Source: Aedes albopictus (lineage: Eukaryota; Arthropoda; Insecta; Diptera; Culicidae). From it: a stretch of DNA of 64,000 bases. Each line of letters begins with the position of its first letter. Positions within the stretch are counted from its first letter, which is position 1. The position numbers were made by a program, and so were the translations under genes. Below the pieces are notes generated by a model. That model was not told where the DNA came from and did not search any database. It saw nothing but the letters and a program-made list of their open reading frames with translations. This document shows positions 58,053-64,000 of this stretch, piece by piece. The stretch is taken from NCBI RefSeq assembly GCF_035046485.1, contig NC_085136.1:80927734-80991733 (forward strand), given 5' to 3'.

Positions 58053-58110
58053 ACTAGCGTGCACAAGGGGGGGCAAGGGGGGTCACTTGCCACCCCTTCT
58101 ATAAAAAATA
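58053..58110 (+). mobile_element. One-ended hAT-like terminus
   Basis: CACTAGCGTGCACAAGGGGG and then TCACTTGCCACCCC resemble the G-rich left end of hAT elements with CAGTGGCGTGC-like termini. No matching right end was found before 61000, so the assignment is tentative. Confidence 0.35.
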
Positions 58111-60990
58111 TATATCTAAGAAATATGGTGCAAACGTCGAAAGATGCAACTTCTCGAGGGTTAATAGTAATATCGTACACCAAATTGTATTCCATGGTCC
58201 TAATCCATGTTGGCTTCCGTACCACATTAAATTCTATGCACCATTTTTGTAATTCTTGCACCTTGCATCTACCCATGCAAAGATGAGAATCACTGAATCA
58301 TGGTTGCAACTATTGCACCACATTTTTTTTAGTATTTCATGCCCACCAATGTTGTTCACAGAATCATCTAGGTATCCAAGCTAATCTCACGCACCATCTT
58401 TTAACTTATTAGTGATGTCTGCACCACATTTGAATAACATACACCATTTTGGCCTTTTGTATTCCAAAACTGTATTCCATGTATGTGAACTATTATGACT
58501 TCTGCACCACATTGAATTCCGAACACCTTTTTTTGCCATTCGTGCACCTAGCCATACAAAATATCGAGTATCACTTAATAACGGTGACGACTAAAACAGC
58601 AGACTAACACCATGCACCTTCTTCAAAGCTTTCAGTGCACCATCATGGTGACCACAGAATCATCTAGGTATCTACGCATTATGCTGATCTCATGCAATGT
58701 TTTTTTAATCAATTAGGTATCTAATGCATCATACTGATATGCACCATGATGAAATTTCATGCACCATCAAAGCTTTTCAAGCACCATTTCAGCGTTTATC
58801 ATATAATCTAGGCATCTAATGCATCATTATGGCGTGAGCATCACTTAAAATACTTTTCTCTGTATTCTATGCACCATTTTTGCAATTCGTTCACCTAACC
58901 ATGCAACATGTTGATAATCACTGAATAACGGTGACAACTAATGCAGAACACTAGCATCATGCACCTTCTTCAAACCTTACCATCTTATGCACCATTGTGA
59001 TGTGGTTCACATTTGAATCCCATGCACCATTTTGGCATTTCGACTATAAAATAGCATTCCTTGTACCTGGATCATGTTGATTACTGTGTCATATTGAGTT
59101 TCCTGCACCATTTTTGCAATTCGTGCACCTACATATGGAACATCCCTAATAAAAATGTATCATACACTGGCGATTGGGTGAATGATTGTATCATTCCGTG
59201 TATGATCAAGATGATAGCCCGAAAGGGTTGTTAAGCATGTTGTATCATATTTTTCTATTAGGGATGTTGAGTATAACAGAATCATGGTGATACTAATGCA
59301 CCATACAGACATCATGCAGCTTGTTTGCACTCCGTGCACCACCATGATGTTCACAAAAACATCCAAGCACCATCCCACGTGTCATCTAAACATTTAATTC
59401 ACATTTGAGTTTTATAGGCTCCATTTTGGCATACCGTACACCAAATTGTATTCCATATACCTGATCCATGTTGACTTCCGCACCACATTAAATTCTATGC
59501 ACCATTTTTGCAATTCTTGTACCTTAGATCTAACCACGTGGCAACTAATGCACCACTGACACATACAATTTCTTAGTATCCCATGCACAACCATGATGTT
59601 CTCCGAACCATATAGGCATCCATGCTGATCTCACGCATTATCATTTAACTAATCAGTAATGTTAGCACCATATTTGAATAACGTGCACCATTTTGACATT
59701 TCGTAATCAAAACTGTTTTCCATGTCCGTGAACCATGGCGACTTCGGGGTTACATTGAATTCCAAGCACCAGTATCGCTGAATAACGGTGACGACTAATA
59801 CAGCACACTAACATCATGCACCTTCTTCAAAGCGTCAACAGAATCATCTAGGTATCTACGCTTCATGCTGATCTAATGCACTGTCTTTTACTCAACTAGG
59901 AATCTAATCAGTATGATATGCACCGTCATGAAATTTCATGCACCATTTCAGCGTTAATTATATTATCTAGGCGTGTGATGCACTTTGTATTCTTTTTTAT
60001 TCATTTTTGTATTCTATGCACCATTTGTGAACCCAACCATGAATAATGGTGACAACTAATACAGCACACTAGCATCATGCGCCTTCTTCAAAGCTTTCCA
60101 TGCATCATTTTGGCATTCACTATATTATCTAGGCACCATTATAATGTGGTTTACATTTGAATTCGATGCACCATTTCGGCATTTCGCATACAAAATAGCC
60201 TTCCATGTACCTGGACTATGTTGATTTCTGTGCCATATTGAGTTTCCTGCACCATTGCACGAATTGCAAGCGCACCGCAATATTAAACATGTTGAGTATA
60301 ACAAAATCATGGTGAAACTAATGCACCATCATGCAGCTTCTTTGCATTTCATGCACCACCATGATGTTCACAGAATCATCTAGGCACCATCTCACGCGCC
60401 ATTTTTGAATTAAATATGTGTCTAATTGCGGAGTCATGCACCATCGTTGAAATTCATGCACTACTGAAGTTTTTCAAGCGTAATTGTGGCGTTCACTATA
60501 CCATCTAGGCATCTATTGCACCATTATTATTCTATGAAATTTCTTACATTAAAATAGCATTTCATGTACCATGACCCGTGCCAACTCTAATGCACATCAT
60601 GCACCATCTTTGAATTCCTATCAGCATTCTGCGCACCATCTCAATGATCTAGGGATCCATTACACCACGGTGACATCATGCACCTTTATTGCAGCACGCA
60701 ATTTGATTTTTATGCAGCAACTATTTTAAAACCATCTCCAAATCCCCTGCTTTAACAAAGCATGCTATATATCAAATTGTAATTACTTGCCACGCATGCA
60801 TCACGTTCCCTTGATCATTAGGGTATATAATCTACCATGCTCACATCACATAACTTTTTCAAATTCCATGCACCTTCTTGGTGCTCATCAAGGTGTTCAG
60901 GCACCTTATATGCCACAATTGATTGTTATACCATTTTTGTAGTTCGCGTATCAAAATAGCATTCCTTGGACCATTTTGAGAATCACTCTA
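58111..60990 (+). repeat. TGCACCAT-rich satellite with ~1.14-kb higher-order period
   Basis: TGCACCAT/CACCATTTTGGCAT motifs recur every 30-60 bases without strict phase. Long phrases repeat about 1.14 kb apart. CGTACACCAAATTGTATTCC is at 58174 and 59435 (the 1261-bp gap includes a 122-bp insertion). ATTGAGTTTCCTGCACCATT is near 59093 and 60236. Two large tandem copies are therefore present, plus a diverged tail. It is unrelated to the GGAATTCC family and has no coding capacity. Confidence 0.8.
59144..59263. mobile_element. Foldback MITE (120 bp), CCCTAATA family
   Basis: Ends CCCTAATAAAAATGTATCAT and ATATTTTTCTATTAGGG pair as inverted repeats, with AT duplicated on both sides (59142-59143, 59264-59265). 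The second higher-order repeat copy has the empty site AACATGTTGAGTATA at 60293, which fixes the insertion point. Confidence 0.85.
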
Positions 60991-63900
60991 CCACCTCGAG
61001 GAATTCCTGGAAGAATTTCAGGAGGAATCCCTGAAGAACTTTTTGGAGGATTCTGTGGAGGCATTATTAAAGGAGTGCTTTCAAGAATTCTTAAAGGAAA
61101 CTCTTAAAAACTGTTGACGGAATCTAGAGAAATTCATGTAGAATTTACAGGAGGAACTTTCAAAGGAATTGCTGGAGACATTTTTAAAGAAATTCTTTGG
61201 AGGAATTTCATGAGGAAACGCTGGATGCATTCCTAAAGGAATCCTTGAAGAATTTCCTGGAGGAATCCGTAGAGGAATTCTTGGAGGAATCCATAGAGGA
61301 ATATCTGGAAAAATATGTCGAGAAATTCTCGGAGAAATCTCTCGAGGAACTCCTGAAGTAAACTATGGAGGAAGCTCTGGCAGAAACCCTACAGAAATTC
61401 ATGGAATAATTTCTGGAGGAATCCCTGGAGGCATTTCTGAAGGAATCCTTGGCAAAATGCCTGGAGTTTTCCGTGTAGAAATTCCTGGAGGAACTTCTGG
61501 AAGAATGCCTGGAGGAATCCCTGGAAAAAAATGCTAGGAGTTTCTAGAAAAAATCCTGGAGGAGTTCATTGACGAATCCCTGCAAGAATTCCTGAAGAAA
61601 TTTCTTGAGGAATCCTTGGAGGAAATGTGAGAAAAAATCTTGTAATAATTCCATGGAGAAATTCCTGGTAGAATTCGTGGAGAAATTCCAGGAGGAATTC
61701 CTGGAGAAAACCCTGCTAGGATTACAGGAGGAATTCCTGAAGGAATCCGAAAAGGAATTTTAAGATATATCCCTGAAGAAATTTCAGGAGAAATTCCTGA
61801 AGAATTCCAAGAGAAATTGTTGGCAGTATCTCTGGAGGAATCCCTGGAGGAACGTTCTCCTTGTCGACTCACCGTTTTGCAGCCCAGGATTATTCTCTTG
61901 CGGAATCTCCGAAGGAACCCCTGGACAATTCCATGGAGGAATTTCAGGAGAAATACCTAGAATAATCACTCTTGAATTTTCTAGACGTTTTATGGAGAAA
62001 TTCCTAAACAAAATATACAGGAATTCCTGGAAAAATTTCTAGAGAAATTCCTGGATGAACTCTTTGTGGAATTTCAGTAAAAATATTGTCTGCTGTCTGG
62101 AGCAGTTATTGAAAGAATTCCTGGAGGAATTTATGGACAAATATTAATGACTTCCTGGAGGAATGTCTGGAGGATGTTCTGAAGGATTTTTTTTGTGGAA
62201 ATTTTTGAACTCATTGATGAATCCCAGGAGGGATTCCCGAAGAAATTCCTCGATAAATTTCCCGGAAAAAATCCTAGAGGAAGCCACGGAAAAGTTCCAG
62301 AAGAAATTCCTTAAGATTTCTTGGAGGAATCCGTGGAAGAATTTTTAGAAGAATCCCTAAAGATAGTATTGGAGGAATGGGTAAAAATTCCTAGAGAATT
62401 TTCTGGAGGAATTCTTGGAGGTATTTCTATAGGATTTCTATGGAGGTATCCCTGGACGAATTTCTAGAAGAGTTCCTTGAGAAATTAATTAGGGATTATC
62501 TGAAGGAATCTTTGAAGAAATTCGTTGAGAAATTTCTGGAAGAACCCTTGGAGGAATTTCTGATGGAATTCCTGAAAAAAATCCCAAAGAAATTTCTGGA
62601 AGAATCCATGGAGGTATCTCTGAAGAAATTCTTGGAAGAGTTCCGGGAGACATTCCTTTAGGATTCTCTGGAGGAATTCTGGCAGAAATTCCTAAAGGAT
62701 TTTCTGGGGGAATCCCAGGAAGAATTCCTGGAGGTATTTCTGGAGGGATTTTTGAGAAATTTCTGGAAAAATCCTGTATCCTTTCCTGAAGAAATTCCTT
62801 GAGAATTTCCTGGAGGACTCCATGAAGGAATCCCTGGAGGCTTGCCTGAGAAATTTCTGGAGGAATGTCTGAAGGAACTCGAGGAATTTCTGAAGGAATT
62901 CCTGGTGAAATTTCTGGAGATTTTCTTTAGCAATTTCTGAAGAAAATCATTCATGAATTCCTGAAGGAACTCCTGAAAAAAATCCTGGAAAAATCCTGGC
63001 AGAATCCGTGGAGTATTCCCTGGAGAAATTCCTCGCGGTATTCTTCGAAGGATTCCTGGAGGAATTCTTAAAGGAGCTCATTTCTTTAGGAGGCATTTCG
63101 TTAGGAGTCTTTGGAGGAATTTTGGCAGAAATTCCTAGAGGATTTTTTGAAGAAATCCCTGGAGGATATTCTGGAGGAATTTCTAGAAGAATTTATGAAG
63201 ATTTTCTTAAGAATTTAATGGATAAATCCCTGGAGGAATTCCTGAAGAAATTCCTTGAGAATTTTCTCGAGGAATACATGGAGGATTCTTTGGAGCAATT
63301 CCTGGAGAAATCCCCAGAGGAAATTTTGGTGGAATTCTTAGAGTATTTCCTGGACGAATTTCTTAAGTAATTATTTGATGAAATACTAGAGAAATTAATT
63401 GAGGCTTCCTGGAAAAATTTTTGGAGGAGAGTCTGAAAGAACGTCTCGATGAATTTCAGAAGGGATTCCTGCATGATTTTCTGTAGGAATTTTTTAAGGA
63501 ATTTTGGACGAAAATCAATAATGAATCCCTGAGGAATTCCTGCAGAAATTCCTGGAGGAATTCGTGGAGGATTCTCTGGAGGAATTGTTCGAGGAATTCT
63601 TGGAAGAGTTTCGGGAGACATTCCTTTAGGAAGAATTCTGGCAGAAAATCCTAGACGATTTTCCGGAGGAATCCCTGGAGGAATTTTTGTAGGAATTCCT
63701 GGAAGATTTTCTGGACTTCTTCCTCGAGAAATTTCAGAAAAAAATACTAGAAGAATTTCTGGATGAATTTTTGATGAATTTCTGAAGAAATTTTTGAGGA
63801 ATTTCTGAAGAAATTTATGGATGAATTCCTGGAGGAATTCCTGAAAAAAATCCTTGAGCATTTCCTGGAGAATACCCTGGAGGAATCCTTGGAGGAATTT

Positions 63901-64000
63901 CTTGAGGAATTCCTGGAAGAGTTCCACGAGAAATTCCTTTAGGATTTTTGGAGGAATCCGTGGAGGAAATACTGGCAGACATTCCCAAAATATTTTTCCA
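60991..64000 (+). repeat. GGAATTCC-type satellite, final block
   Basis: GGAGGAATTCCTGGAGAAATT-type 12-mers with moderate divergence continue to the window edge. A short break at 61860-61920 (CCGTTTTGCAGCCCAGG) is not satellite. Frames to 244 codons on either strand are repeat artefacts. Confidence 0.85.

Noticed and set aside
1..64000. Endogenous viral insertion
   Set aside because: No capsid, glycoprotein, nucleoprotein or viral polymerase motif was seen. All reverse transcriptase pieces are non-LTR LINE types.

Overview
The window looks like intronic or intergenic DNA from a culicine mosquito, most likely Aedes. The evidence is AT-rich sequence, Feilai-like tRNA-derived SINEs, mosquito RTE-type and I/R1-type LINE fragments, dense TA- and TTAA-flanked foldback MITEs, hAT-like elements with 8-bp duplications, and large degenerate satellites. 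The species is inferred from remembered repeat families; no search was run. No complete host gene is present.

The best host-gene evidence is one plus-strand exon at 55140-55559. It has a good acceptor, a start codon in good context, a hydrophobic signal-peptide-like N-terminus and a strong phase-1 donor. Two weaker 5'-exon candidates end at donors near 12694 and 22947. If all belong to one gene, most of the window is its long 5' introns.

Layout. 1-6.56 kb: degenerate 12-bp GGAATTCC-type satellite that reverses polarity near 4.5 kb, with a SINE and foldbacks inside. 6.57-10.78 kb: one TA-flanked MITE split by a 3.3-kb element, which itself holds a hAT-like MITE and a LINE tail. 11.2-13 kb: low-repeat sequence. 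13-21.6 kb: more degenerate satellite with MITEs and SINEs. 22-24 kb: low-repeat, locally GC-rich sequence. 23.98-28.71 kb: a hAT-like element with an exact 8-bp duplication, filled with satellite and smaller elements. 29.9-35.2 kb: a TA-flanked element, then a decayed I-type LINE split by a nested element pair and followed by a SINE. 35.66 kb: a tRNA-like gene. 36.5-41.6 kb: RTE-type LINE pieces; one reading frame is cut at a TA by a 1.66-kb foldback element that carries an intron-containing gene fragment. 42.5-47.3 kb: SINE, foldback, and a second copy of that foldback family with a hAT-like element, a SINE and a 0.94-kb retroposon inside. 47.3-52.95 kb: GGAATTCC satellite in a roughly 550-bp higher-order repeat. 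52.95-56.3 kb: low-repeat sequence, the host exon and an R1-type LINE fragment. 56.33-56.83 kb: a 500-N gap beside a near-perfect 24-bp satellite. 58-61 kb: a different TGCACCAT-rich satellite with a roughly 1.14-kb higher-order period. 61-64 kb: GGAATTCC satellite again.

The DNA is best read as layers of insertion. Relative ages can be read from which element interrupts which, and several empty sites can be inferred exactly. The least explained items are the GGAATTCC satellite family, the spliced gene fragment inside the 38.9-40.5 kb foldback element, and the TGCACCAT satellite.
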